Of a DNA stretch of 64,000 nucleotides, positions 25,464 through 33,254 are shown piece after piece. Source of the DNA: an uncultured Fretibacterium sp. (lineage in GTDB: Bacteria > Synergistota > Synergistia > Synergistales > Aminobacteriaceae); assembly GCA_937911045.1 (NCBI GenBank), contig CALEPX010000030.1:1-64000 (forward strand), read 5' to 3'. The notes under the pieces are model-generated. The model was not told the DNA's origin and searched no databases. It saw only the letters and a list, made by a program, of their open reading frames with translations. The position numbers and the translations under genes are program-made. Each line of letters opens with the position of its first letter. Position 1 is the first letter of the stretch.

Positions 25464-25504
25464 CTTGCAGATAACATCGCGTGAAAAAAATTTTGCGAAA
25501 ATTA

Positions 25505-25533
25505 TTGCATAACTCGTAAAGTTGTTGTAGAAT
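25505..25533 (+). promoter_or_regulatory. Promoter of tRNA-Trp and secE-nusG
   Basis: TTGCAT (25505-25510) and TAGAAT (25528-25533) are 17 bases apart, placing the start about 15 bases before the tRNA. Confidence 0.6.
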
Positions 25534-25554
25534 TTCCGAGGTGTTTTTCAATGC

Positions 25555-25630
25555 AGGTCCGTGGCTCAATTGGCAGAGCACTGGTCTCCAAAACCGGGGG
25601 CTGCAGGTTCGAGTCCTGCCGGGCCTGCCA
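25555..25630 (+). tRNA. tRNA-Trp (anticodon CCA)
   Basis: Acceptor stem AGGTCCG/CGGGCCT, anticodon loop CTCCAAA with anticodon CCA, T-arm CAGGTTCGAGTCCTG, and encoded CCA. Its place between rpmG and secE is the usual one for tRNA-Trp. Confidence 0.96.
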
Positions 25631-25687
25631 TTTTTGTGTTTAGTCGAACGCGAAAAAATATTTTTTGTGAATGAGAGCAGGCGAAAG

Positions 25688-25918
25688 ATGGCAAAGGTAA
25701 GTGCTGTAAAAGTAAAATCAGACAAGAACTCGAAAGTGAATTTCATAAAGGATTTCGTTCGGGAAGCAAGGGCTGAGTTAAAGAAAGTCACATGGCCAAC
25801 GAGAAAACAGATTTGGTACTGGACGTTAATCGTAATAATTTTCACGTTGGTGGTGTCGCTTTATCTCGGAGTTGTGGATTTTCTGCTCGCGTGGTTATTC
25901 TCCGCGCTGTTGGGTTAA
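25688..25918 (+). CDS. secE: Preprotein translocase subunit SecE
   Basis: A 76-residue single-span subunit of the SecYEG channel. The conserved amphipathic helix FVREARAELKKVTWPTRKQ is followed by the membrane segment IWYWTLIVIIFTLVVSLYL. The ATG at 25688 gives a normal short SecE; nusG follows four bases after the stop, as usual. Confidence 0.95.
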   Translation: MAKVSAVKVKSDKNSKVNFIKDFVREARAELKKVTWPTRKQIWYWTLIVIIFTLVVSLYLGVVDFLLAWLFSALLG

Positions 25919-25922
25919 AATC

Positions 25923-26447
25923 ATGGACGAACGACGCTGGTATGTTGTCCAGACTTACTCCGGTTACGAGAAACGTGTGGAAGCGGATTTAAGAAAGCGC
26001 ATTGATGCAATGGGTATGCAGGATAAGATTTTCAACGTGTTGGTTCCGGTTGAGAATCGTCGCGTAGTCAAGGACGGAAAAAGTCGAGAAGTCACGCGCA
26101 AATTATTTCCCAGTTACGTTCTTGTCGAGATGATAATGGACGAAAAATCTTGGCACGCAGTCCGACACACTCCCGGAGTAACCGGCTTCATCGGCGCAGG
26201 AACTCACCCAATGCCTCTCTCAAAAGAAGAAGCCGAGCGACTCTTGTCAAGCGTTGAGAAAAAATCAGAACCAGAAATCGAGATCGATCTCAAACCCGGC
26301 GACATTGTAAGAATCACGAGCGGTGCCCTGAAAGATCATGCGGGTTCAGTCATGGAAGTCAATGCCAAGAACGGCAAAATTCAGCTGCTGCTCAACGGCA
26401 ACGGCATCAAAGCCGAAGCGGATTATCAATCGTTGGAGAAAATCTAA
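25923..26447 (+). CDS. nusG: Transcription elongation/termination factor NusG
   Basis: A 174-residue factor that binds RNA polymerase. The NGN domain has RWYVVQTYSGYEKRVE, the family block FPSYVLVEM, and PGVTGFIGAG. The C-terminal KOW domain has GDIVRITSGALKDHAGSV. The ATG at 25923 starts directly after secE. Confidence 0.96.
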   Translation: MDERRWYVVQTYSGYEKRVEADLRKRIDAMGMQDKIFNVLVPVENRRVVKDGKSREVTRKLFPSYVLVEMIMDEKSWHAVRHTPGVTGFIGAGTHPMPLSKEEAERLLSSVEKKSEPEIEIDLKPGDIVRITSGALKDHAGSVMEVNAKNGKIQLLLNGNGIKAEADYQSLEKI

Positions 26448-26503
26448 ATTTGAGACCAGAATTTAATCCAGAATTTAATTTCAGAAAGGACAATTTCTAA
26501 ATC

Positions 26504-26929
26504 ATGGCAAAAAAGGTCGTAGGACAAGTAAAATTGCAACTACCTGCTGGGAAAGCAACTCCAGCACCACCCGTCGGTCCGGCACTCGGTCAGCACGGCG
26601 TGAATATCATGGAATTTTGCAAGCAGTTCAACGCCAAAACATCGGATCAGGCTGGCTTGATAATTCCGGCAGTAATTACGGTTTATGCGGACAGAAGTTT
26701 CTCGTTCGAGCTTAAAACTCCACCGGCAGCAGTTTTGCTCAAGAAGGCAGTCGGCATCGAATCAGGCTCAGGTGTCCCGAATAAAACCAAAGTCGGCAAA
26801 ATTCAACGCGCAAAAGTTCGTGAAATCGCTGAGTTAAAGCAAAAAGATTTGAACGCGAACGATGTCGAGGCAGCTATGAGAATGATCGAGGGCACAGCGC
26901 GCTCGATGGGTCTCGAAGTTGTTGATTAG
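26504..26929 (+). CDS. rplK: 50S ribosomal protein L11
   Basis: The 141-residue L11 has VKLQLPAGKATPAPPVGPAL, GQHGVNIMEFCKQFN and the RNA-binding C-terminal domain (GSGVPNKTKVGKI). It forms part of the GTPase-associated centre on 23S rRNA. AGAAAGGA precedes the ATG. It is in the normal nusG-rplK-rplA order. Confidence 0.97.
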   Translation: MAKKVVGQVKLQLPAGKATPAPPVGPALGQHGVNIMEFCKQFNAKTSDQAGLIIPAVITVYADRSFSFELKTPPAAVLLKKAVGIESGSGVPNKTKVGKIQRAKVREIAELKQKDLNANDVEAAMRMIEGTARSMGLEVVD

Positions 26930-26950
26930 TAATCTAGTAATCTAGTAATC
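26927..26950 (+). repeat. Three tandem TAGTAATC units after rplK
   Basis: Three perfect 8-base units beginning with the rplK stop codon. The repeat supplies further in-frame or shifted TAG stops. It is likely a slippage product with no clear function. Confidence 0.7.
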
Positions 26951-27030
26951 AGTAATTAAATCGGGAATTAGAATTTGTGGCAGGATTTTAGAATCTGAGA
27001 ATCCGTCAATGACCACAGGAGGCGAAATTT

Positions 27031-27735
27031 ATGAAACGAAGCAAACGTTACAGGGCTGCTGCTGAAAAAGTCGAAGGCGGGAAATTATACTCGCTCCGAG
27101 AGGCAGTAGAACTCGCGAAACAAGTTGCAACAGCGAAATTCAACGAGGCAATCGAAGTCCACGTGCGCTTGGGAATAGACCCACGACACGCAGATCAGCA
27201 GGTTCGTTCGACAGTCACGCTCCCACACGGAACAGGCGTCACGAAAAAAGTCCTCGTAATTACGACAGGTGAAAAAATCAAAGAAGCTCAGGATGCCGGC
27301 GCGGATATAGTCGGCGGTGAAGATATAGTTCAGCAAATTCAGGGCGGCTTCATGGATTTCGACGCTGTAATCGCAACTCCGGATATGATGAAGTTAGTCG
27401 GACGTTTAGGAAAAGTTTTGGGTCCCAGAGGCTTGATGCCCAGCGCAAAAACCGGAACAGTCACGTTTGAACTCGAAAACGCAATTAAAGAAATCAAAGC
27501 TGGTCGTGTTGAGTTCAGAGCTGACAAGGCAGGAATCACACATAACGCTGCAGGTCGCAGAGATTTCTCGGCAGATGACTTGTATGACAACGTGAAGGCG
27601 TTATTGCAGGCGATTTACAGAGTTCGTCCGGCTTCGGTCAAAGGCGCATACGTCAAAAGCATCGCAATCACTTCGACGATGGGACCGGGAATCATGGTCG
27701 ATACAACACTGGCACAGAAAGAAGTCACGGTGTAA
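27031..27735 (+). CDS. rplA: 50S ribosomal protein L1
   Basis: The 234-residue L1 has SKRYRAAAEKVE, the strand block EVHVRLGIDPRHADQQVRST, LGKVLGPRGLMPSAKTGTV and GRVEFRADKAGITH. It forms the L1 stalk and in many bacteria represses its own operon. CACAGGAGGCG lies before the ATG. Confidence 0.97.
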   Translation: MKRSKRYRAAAEKVEGGKLYSLREAVELAKQVATAKFNEAIEVHVRLGIDPRHADQQVRSTVTLPHGTGVTKKVLVITTGEKIKEAQDAGADIVGGEDIVQQIQGGFMDFDAVIATPDMMKLVGRLGKVLGPRGLMPSAKTGTVTFELENAIKEIKAGRVEFRADKAGITHNAAGRRDFSADDLYDNVKALLQAIYRVRPASVKGAYVKSIAITSTMGPGIMVDTTLAQKEVTV

Positions 27736-27744
27736 AATATAAAT

Positions 27745-27872
27745 CAGCTTTCCAGATATTTATTTCCATAGACAGCAGGTGCTTCACGCTCAATATCCTG
27801 CTCAGGAAGAGTGAAAATTCTCGCAGCATAAACTTGCTGTGTTAGGATTGTCTAGTCAAGAGAAAATTAGAA
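27745..27872 (+). ncRNA. Ribosomal protein L10 leader
   Basis: The rplA-rplJ spacer has the characteristic L10-leader block GACAGCAGGTGCTTCACGCT, followed by ATCCTGCTCAGGAAGAG, with complementary arms. In other bacteria this leader binds L10-(L12)4 and controls rplJL expression. The boundaries are approximate. Confidence 0.75.
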
Positions 27873-27875
27873 AAT

Positions 27876-27911
27876 TACTCCTCCTGAAGAAATATCACGG
27901 GGGAGTTTTTG
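27876..27911 (+). terminator. Attenuator hairpin before rplJ
   Basis: ACTCCTCC-TGA pairs with TCACGGGGGAGT (one bulged base) and is followed by T residues. It lies directly after the L10 leader, so it likely acts as the leader's conditional terminator. Confidence 0.7.
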
Positions 27912-27951
27912 ATATATTAAATTAATCATAACAGGAGGTGAATTAATAAAT

Positions 27952-28494
27952 ATGCCAGCAAAGATCAAGTATGAACTCGTTGCAGATTTGAGAGCAAAAC
28001 TCGAACGTTCCAGCGCAGTATTCGTCGGAGAATATCGCGGAATGACAGTGGCTCAGGCTACAGCGTTGAGAGCAAAGGTTCGTCAGGCGGGCGGTGAATT
28101 GAAAATTGCGAAGAATACGCTATTCGAGATCGCAATGAAAGAAGCCGGAAAAACCCCGTTGCCCGATGAGTTGATGGCAGGGCCGAATATTTTCGCGCTG
28201 TGTTACGATGATCCGGTCAGCGTCGCAAAAGTCCTGAAGGAATACGCTAATGACAAAACTCAGAAAGCGTTCTTTCTTAAGGGCGGCATTCTCGAAACTC
28301 AGGTTTTGAGCCTTGAACAGCTGAACGCACTCGCAGATTTGCCGTCAAAGGACGTAATGCTCGGAATGGTCGTAAGAACGATTGCAGCACCGATTTCCGG
28401 ATTGGTCAACGCACTCGCCGGAAACGTTCGCAATTTGGTCAACTGTCTCGCACAAATCCGCGACAAAAAGCAGGAATCTGGAGAGGCAGCGTAG
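27952..28494 (+). CDS. rplJ: 50S ribosomal protein L10
   Basis: A 180-residue stalk base protein that anchors L7/L12 dimers. The N-terminal FVGEYRGMTVAQATALRAKVR and LKIAKNTLFEIAM are typical, as is the C-terminal helical spine. ACAGGAGGTG precedes the ATG. It is preceded by an autoregulatory leader. Confidence 0.97.
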   Translation: MPAKIKYELVADLRAKLERSSAVFVGEYRGMTVAQATALRAKVRQAGGELKIAKNTLFEIAMKEAGKTPLPDELMAGPNIFALCYDDPVSVAKVLKEYANDKTQKAFFLKGGILETQVLSLEQLNALADLPSKDVMLGMVVRTIAAPISGLVNALAGNVRNLVNCLAQIRDKKQESGEAA

Positions 28495-28561
28495 AATTAG
28501 CAAGTTAAAGTAATTATTTATTTAATATCGCGTAAAAATTTTTATCGGAGGAATATTTATC

Positions 28562-28939
28562 ATGTCAAAAGAAGAAATCATTCAGGCTATTGAAACAATG
28601 TCAGTTCTTGAGCTTTCGGAATTGGTGAAGGCTCTCGAAGAAAAATTCGGTGTGTCAGCTTCAGCAGCTCCCGTCGCAATGATGGCTATGCCCGGTGCAG
28701 CAGCCGCAGCAGCTCCAGCAGAAGAGAAAACTGAGTTCGACGTTGTGTACAAAGGTCCCGGAGCAAATAAGATCGCAGTAATCAAAGTCGTTCGCGAAAT
28801 TACGTCACTTGGTCTTAAAGAAGCAAAAGAACTCGTTGACAATCCGCCGAAGAACGTCAAAGAGGGCGTTTCCAAAGAAGAGGCTGAGGAAATCAGGAAG
28901 AAACTCGCTGATGCTGGCGCGGATGTCGAGGTTAAGTAA
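28562..28939 (+). CDS. rplL: 50S ribosomal protein L7/L12
   Basis: The 125-residue stalk protein has the N-terminal dimer domain, an Ala-rich hinge (GAAAAAAPAEEK) and the factor-binding C-terminal domain (NKIAVIKVVREITSLGLKEAKELVD). CGGAGG precedes the ATG. A strong terminator follows instead of rpoB. Confidence 0.97.
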   Translation: MSKEEIIQAIETMSVLELSELVKALEEKFGVSASAAPVAMMAMPGAAAAAAPAEEKTEFDVVYKGPGANKIAVIKVVREITSLGLKEAKELVDNPPKNVKEGVSKEEAEEIRKKLADAGADVEVK

Positions 28940-28962
28940 TCAGGCGAAATGCTTGAGAATGG

Positions 28963-28988
28963 GCGGTCACGTGCAGACCGCTTTTTTT
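28963..28988 (+). terminator. Terminator after rplL
   Basis: Stem GCGGTC/GACCGC with a seven-base loop and seven T residues. Confidence 0.85.
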
Positions 28989-29027
28989 GTAAACGTGTAA
29001 ATGTGTAAATGATGGAGGCTAACGGAA

Positions 29028-29375
29028 ATGATTCAGACTAATAAGAAGAAAATGTTCGTAATCGGATTAATCGTGGTAGTTTTTTTGCTGAATGTCGTAT
29101 GGACGGTTCTGCAAAACAAATTCGCCCCCAAAGTCGATGAACTCAAAGCCGGAATGCTGCGACTTGAACAGAGGATTAGCAAGTTAGAATCAAGCGGAAT
29201 TTCGGATATTGCGACGCTCAAAGAGGAATTTGCAAATCTGAAAGTGTTCTCGGATTCATTCTCGGAAAATATAAGCGAATCACTCAAATTTGAGGAAGAA
29301 CGTTTGGCAACACTTCAGGGTCAGGTTGAAGCCCAGAAAATTCGCATCGAAGCACTCAAGAAAATCGCTCAGTAA
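29028..29375 (+). CDS. Small membrane-anchored coiled-coil protein, unknown
   Basis: A 115-residue protein with a cytoplasmic lysine start, one membrane segment (about 9-27, MFVIGLIVVVFLLNVVW), and then heptad-like helix (DELKAGMLRLEQRISKLE, and LATLQGQVEAQKIRIEALKKI). No family is recognised. It sits alone between two terminators, so it is a single-gene unit. ATGGAGGC precedes the start. Confidence 0.65.
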   Translation: MIQTNKKKMFVIGLIVVVFLLNVVWTVLQNKFAPKVDELKAGMLRLEQRISKLESSGISDIATLKEEFANLKVFSDSFSENISESLKFEEERLATLQGQVEAQKIRIEALKKIAQ

Positions 29376-29415
29376 TAATCGCAAATAATCGCAAATCATC
29401 GCGAAAACTCACACA

Positions 29416-29447
29416 ATGCCCCGGCAATCTCACGCTGGGGTATTTTT
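29416..29447 (+). terminator. Terminator after the coiled-coil gene
   Basis: Stem ATGCCCCGGC/GCTGGGGTAT (one G-U pair) followed by T residues. Confidence 0.8.
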
Positions 29448-29472
29448 CACGTAATAAATCACGCAATAAATC

Positions 29473-30597
29473 ATGAATCACGAGATAATATTAATCAAGC
29501 AGGAAAATTATAACCAGAATGAGATCGATAGCTCAATTTTGCGCGCGTTCGAGTATTTCGGAGGTCTGACAAAATTCGTTAGTAGCGGCGATAATGTTTT
29601 ATTAAAAGTGAATCTTGTCTCAGGTCATTCTCCCGAGAAAAGAATTACGACTGATCCGTCAATCGTCAAATCTGTCGCAAAAATGCTTTTGGATTTAGGC
29701 GCAAAACCCTTTATCGCGGACAGTCCCGGAATCGATAATTTCTCACGCGCCGCAGAGAAAGCCGGCTTCACAAAAATCGCTGACGAGCTGAAAATTCCGT
29801 GCGTAGAACTTGATGAGCCAATCGAAGCTCCGGTTGCAAAAAATCTCGCGTATAACAAGATCAAATTATCACGCAAAGTCTTAGAAGCTGACAAAGTTAT
29901 TAATCTCGCAAAAATGAAAACTCACGGGCAAATGCTGCTCACACTCGCCACGAAAAATCTCTTCGGATGCGTCCCGGGAAGATTAAAGGCTGGCTGGCAT
30001 TACAACGTTGGATTAGATCGCGTAAAATTTGCGTCGTTATTGCTGGATATTCACGCTCTTGTCAAACCAGTAATTTCGATTCTTGACGGCGTAATCGGAA
30101 TGCACGGCGATGGTCCAACTAGTGGCGATCCCTTCAAATTCGGCTTAATCGCAGCGACAACGAATGCTCCGAAACTGGATTTTCACCTGTGCAGAATGAT
30201 GGGCGCGGAACTCGAAAATTACCCGTTATGGCTCGCGGCAAAATCACGAAATTTTCCGGAATGCGAATTGACACCCGAAGATTTACACGGCGATTTCGGA
30301 TCAGGCTTCGTTTTCCCGGGCGTGAAAATTCCCAAAACTCAAAGTATGCGCCTGCTCCCGAAGATCAAGTTTCTCGAAAGATTAATGACATCAAGACCCG
30401 TTCACATTCCAGAGAAATGCGTTGGCTGCGGAAGATGTCAGGACGTTTGCGCGGCTCATGCCCTGAAACACGAAAATCGCAAATTAACGTTCGATTACGC
30501 GAAATGTATCCGGTGCTATTGCTGTCACGAAATGTGTCCTGTGAAGGCGATAAAATTCCGGGAAAGTTGGCTCGTGAAATTGCTCTCGAAAATCTAA
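29473..30597 (+). CDS. DUF362 protein with 4Fe-4S ferredoxin domain
   Basis: The 374-residue protein starts with a DUF362 domain (GDNVLLKVNLVSGHSPEKRITTDP, VINLAKMKTHGQMLLTLATKNLFG) and ends with two 4Fe-4S motifs: CVGCGRCQDVC and CIRCYCCHEMCP. Such proteins are common in anaerobes. Their redox or maturation role is not established. It has no signal peptide, so it acts in the cytoplasm. No ribosome binding site is obvious before the ATG. Confidence 0.85.
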   Translation: MNHEIILIKQENYNQNEIDSSILRAFEYFGGLTKFVSSGDNVLLKVNLVSGHSPEKRITTDPSIVKSVAKMLLDLGAKPFIADSPGIDNFSRAAEKAGFTKIADELKIPCVELDEPIEAPVAKNLAYNKIKLSRKVLEADKVINLAKMKTHGQMLLTLATKNLFGCVPGRLKAGWHYNVGLDRVKFASLLLDIHALVKPVISILDGVIGMHGDGPTSGDPFKFGLIAATTNAPKLDFHLCRMMGAELENYPLWLAAKSRNFPECELTPEDLHGDFGSGFVFPGVKIPKTQSMRLLPKIKFLERLMTSRPVHIPEKCVGCGRCQDVCAAHALKHENRKLTFDYAKCIRCYCCHEMCPVKAIKFRESWLVKLLSKI

Positions 30598-30621
30598 GTT
30601 GCGAATCATTGCGAAAAAATT

Positions 30622-30630
30622 TGCTATAAT
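30622..30630 (+). promoter_or_regulatory. Extended -10 promoter of the amino-acid ABC operon
   Basis: TGCTATAAT lies 44 bases before the binding-protein ATG at 30674. A TTGCGA further upstream is 20 bases away, too far for a good -35. Confidence 0.45.
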
Positions 30631-30673
30631 TGCGCAAGTTTGAAATTTAATTCAACGGAGGTTGTATTGTGTC

Positions 30674-31618
30674 ATGAAAAAAATCTTGGCATTAGCGTTA
30701 TGTTTATTACTGGTTGCGTCTGTCGCGTTTGCGTCGGATTTGGGCAGCCTCATGAAGTCCGGCTCTGAAAATTCGGCTGTGCAGGAAGCAGTCAAAAGTG
30801 CCGTCAAAGATGCCGTGAAAGAAAGCATTAAAGAGGGCGTGAAAGAAGCTGTAACTGATGCGGTCAAAGAAGCTATGGACGATGGCAAATTACACGGAAA
30901 CGATCAGCTCAAGACTTCAAAACTCGCAGCTCAGAGAGGCACCGTCGGTCAAATGCTCGCTGAAGAATTACTCGGCGACAAGAAAGGCGAATTGCTCACG
31001 ACCTACGAGAAATATACGGACGCAGTGATGGCTCTCAGACAAAAGAAAGTTCGCGCAATCGTTATGGACGAGATGCCAGCAAAAAGATTCCTGCGTTCAG
31101 TCGATGGCTTGATGATTATGCCCGAGGAATTGTCAACTGAGAATTACGCAATCGGCTTCAAGAAGGGTAATTCGGAATTGCTCGAACAAGTCAATAAGAT
31201 TCTCAACGAAATGAAGGCTGACGGAAGTTTGAAAGCTATAATCGAGAAGTATTACACGAATGATATTTCAAGCTTCAAACCCGAAAATATTGACATGAAC
31301 CCGGCTGCGAAAAACGGTGATTTAATCGTCGGAACTGAAGCAGGCTTTGCTCCGTACGAACTTAAATCCGGAAACGGCTTTGTCGGAATTGACGTCGAAA
31401 TGTGTGCAGCAATCGCGAAGAAACTCGATCGCAAACTCGTGATCATGAACATGAATTTTGACTCACTGCCAACAGCAGTATCAACAGGAAAAGTCGATAT
31501 GATCTGCGCAGGCATTACAGTTACGGACGAGAGAAAACAGAACATGGATTTCTCGGTCGATTATATCGAAGGCGCAAAACAAGTTGCATTAATTAACGCA
31601 GATGACTACTCGAAATAA
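30674..31618 (+). CDS. Circularly permuted amino-acid ABC binding protein
   Basis: A 314-residue periplasmic protein: signal peptide 1-20 (AFA-SD), a helix of four-residue A-V-K-(E/D) repeats (about 33-70), then the two halves of an SBP_bac_3 fold in reverse order. Residues about 80-195 are the family's second half (LAAQRGTVGQMLAEELL, VRAIVMDEMPAKRFL, LSTENYAIGFKKGNSELLEQVNK, KADGSLKAIIEKYY). Residues about 214-314 are its first half (DLIVGTEAGFAPYELKSG, FVGIDVEMCAAIAKKL, STGKVDMICAGITVTDERK, MDFSVDYIEGAKQVALIN). Ligand motifs of both lobes remain, including TDERK and the Asp of VMDEMP. It ends where a normal protein would continue into residue 80. GGAGG lies 12 bases before the ATG. It overlaps the permease gene, so it very likely feeds this importer. 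Confidence 0.85.
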   Translation: MKKILALALCLLLVASVAFASDLGSLMKSGSENSAVQEAVKSAVKDAVKESIKEGVKEAVTDAVKEAMDDGKLHGNDQLKTSKLAAQRGTVGQMLAEELLGDKKGELLTTYEKYTDAVMALRQKKVRAIVMDEMPAKRFLRSVDGLMIMPEELSTENYAIGFKKGNSELLEQVNKILNEMKADGSLKAIIEKYYTNDISSFKPENIDMNPAAKNGDLIVGTEAGFAPYELKSGNGFVGIDVEMCAAIAKKLDRKLVIMNMNFDSLPTAVSTGKVDMICAGITVTDERKQNMDFSVDYIEGAKQVALINADDYSK

Positions 31619-32435
31619 TAATAATTTGCAGGATTTGCAGAAACGTTACGGCATGGGTCGTGGGGATATTGTCCTCGCGGTCTGTGCCGTAATTTTGTTG
31701 TGGTTGTTGTACAGGTCGGGATTTTTCACGGTTGAGTCATGGGCGGATTTCGGTCGAAGATTTGAGCAGAATTTCATTCGTGAGTCGCGCTACATGATGC
31801 TCGTGAATGGTCTCAAGTCTACGATTTTCATGACGTTTTTCTCGACGCTGCTGGGAATTGCAGTGGGCTTAATCCTGAGCGTTATTCGTGTCGCGCACAA
31901 AGGCGGAGTTCGAATCCCGTTTCTGAATTGGCTGGCGAATTGCTATATTACAGTCCTGAGAGGCACGCCCGTTATGGTGCAGTTGTTAATCTGGAACTTC
32001 ACGATTTTCGCGTCGGCCAGAACTCTGAATTTGCAGTACATAGCGATTCTTGCGTTTGGATTAAATTCCGGAGCATATATCGCAGAAATTTTCCGCGGCG
32101 GAATTGAATCGATTGACGGCGGTCAAATGGAAGCTGCGAGATCTCTGGGATTGTCGTACGGAAAGTCGATGCGCTTCGTGATTTTGCCGCAAGCTGTCCG
32201 AAACGTAATTCCGATGCTGTTCAACGAGTTCATAGCGTTATTAAAAGAAACTTCTGTGGCAGGCTATATCGGAATCGATGACTTGACGCGCGCCGGTCAG
32301 GATATTCAATCGCTCACAATGGAACACTCACAGCCGTTAATAATGGTCGCGTTGATATATCTGGCAATCGTGTTGTTATTGTCGCACTTGATCAAACGGC
32401 TCGAAAATTGGCTCAGTCGCAGCAAGAGGGGGTAG
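31602..32435 (+). CDS. Amino-acid ABC transporter permease
   Basis: A 277-residue His/Glu/Gln/Arg/opine-type permease. After a short cytoplasmic stretch there are about five membrane segments. The family's QLLIWNFTIF, NSGAYIAEIFRGGIESIDGGQMEAARSLGLSYG (EAA loop that contacts the ATPase) and LPQAVRNVIPMLFNEFIALLKETS are visible. The start ATG lies 17 bases inside the binding-protein gene, and the ATPase gene follows after six bases. Confidence 0.93.
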   Translation: MTTRNNNNLQDLQKRYGMGRGDIVLAVCAVILLWLLYRSGFFTVESWADFGRRFEQNFIRESRYMMLVNGLKSTIFMTFFSTLLGIAVGLILSVIRVAHKGGVRIPFLNWLANCYITVLRGTPVMVQLLIWNFTIFASARTLNLQYIAILAFGLNSGAYIAEIFRGGIESIDGGQMEAARSLGLSYGKSMRFVILPQAVRNVIPMLFNEFIALLKETSVAGYIGIDDLTRAGQDIQSLTMEHSQPLIMVALIYLAIVLLLSHLIKRLENWLSRSKRG

Positions 32436-32441
32436 CGAATC

Positions 32442-33191
32442 ATGATTATCGAGATCGAAAATCTGCACAAGTCATTCAAGCTCAACGGCAGAAGCGAAGA
32501 ATTACACGTCTTGAACGGAATCACAACCGGCATTAATAAAGGCGAGAGAGTTTCCGTGATTGGTCCGTCGGGTTCTGGCAAAAGCACGTTTCTACGCTGC
32601 ATAAATCGCATGGAAGAGCCAACGTCCGGCAGCATAAAATTCAACGGTCAGGATATTACGTCCGAAACTTGCGACATAAACGAAATTCGCAGGCATATCG
32701 GAATGGTGTTCCAGCATTTTTATTTATTCCCGAATTTGACGGTCAGAGAGAATTTGACGCTCGCACCGGTTCAGCACAAGATTTACACGCCCAAAGAAGC
32801 CGATGACAGAGCGAAAGAATTATTATCACGCGTTGGATTACTCGACAAACTCGACGAATGGCCCGACAGATTATCCGGCGGTCAGAAGCAACGTGTCGCA
32901 ATCGCACGAGCTTTGGCTGTGAATCCTGACGTGCTGTTATTCGACGAGCCAACCAGCGCACTTGATCCGGAAATGATCGGTGAAGTTCTCGCAGTCATGA
33001 AGGAACTCGCGGACTCAGGCATGACGATGTATCTTGTCACGCACGAAATGGGCTTCGCGAAGGAAATCTCTGACAGGATATTATTTATCGATAAGGGCGT
33101 AATCAGCGAAGAAGGTACACCGTCGGATATTTTTGATAATCCCAAGCAGCCAAGAACGATTGAATTTCTGTCAAAAGTTTTGAGACGCTAA
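32442..33191 (+). CDS. Amino-acid ABC transporter ATP-binding protein
   Basis: A 249-residue GlnQ-type ATPase. Walker A is GPSGSGKST, the Q-loop MVFQHFYLFPNLTV, the signature LSGGQKQRVAIARAL, Walker B LLFDEPTSALDPE and the H-switch VTHEMGFA. It powers the permease encoded just upstream. It has normal length, unlike the second ATPase of the window (54308-55381), which carries an extra domain. Confidence 0.95.
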   Translation: MIIEIENLHKSFKLNGRSEELHVLNGITTGINKGERVSVIGPSGSGKSTFLRCINRMEEPTSGSIKFNGQDITSETCDINEIRRHIGMVFQHFYLFPNLTVRENLTLAPVQHKIYTPKEADDRAKELLSRVGLLDKLDEWPDRLSGGQKQRVAIARALAVNPDVLLFDEPTSALDPEMIGEVLAVMKELADSGMTMYLVTHEMGFAKEISDRILFIDKGVISEEGTPSDIFDNPKQPRTIEFLSKVLRR

Positions 33192-33207
33192 GAATTTGTG
33201 ATAGAAT
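33180..33207 (+). promoter_or_regulatory. Promoter of rplY
   Basis: TTGAGA (33180-33185) and TAGAAT (33202-33207) are 16 bases apart; the -35 overlaps the end of the ATPase gene. Confidence 0.5.
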
Positions 33208-33254
33208 CGCGAATCGTGTAAAAATATTTTTCGAAAGGAAGCGAAGTTTTTATC

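Noticed and set aside
27736..27951. Small gene between rplA and rplJ
   Set aside because: The sequence is accounted for by the L10 leader and its attenuator; no frame with a start and ribosome site is present.
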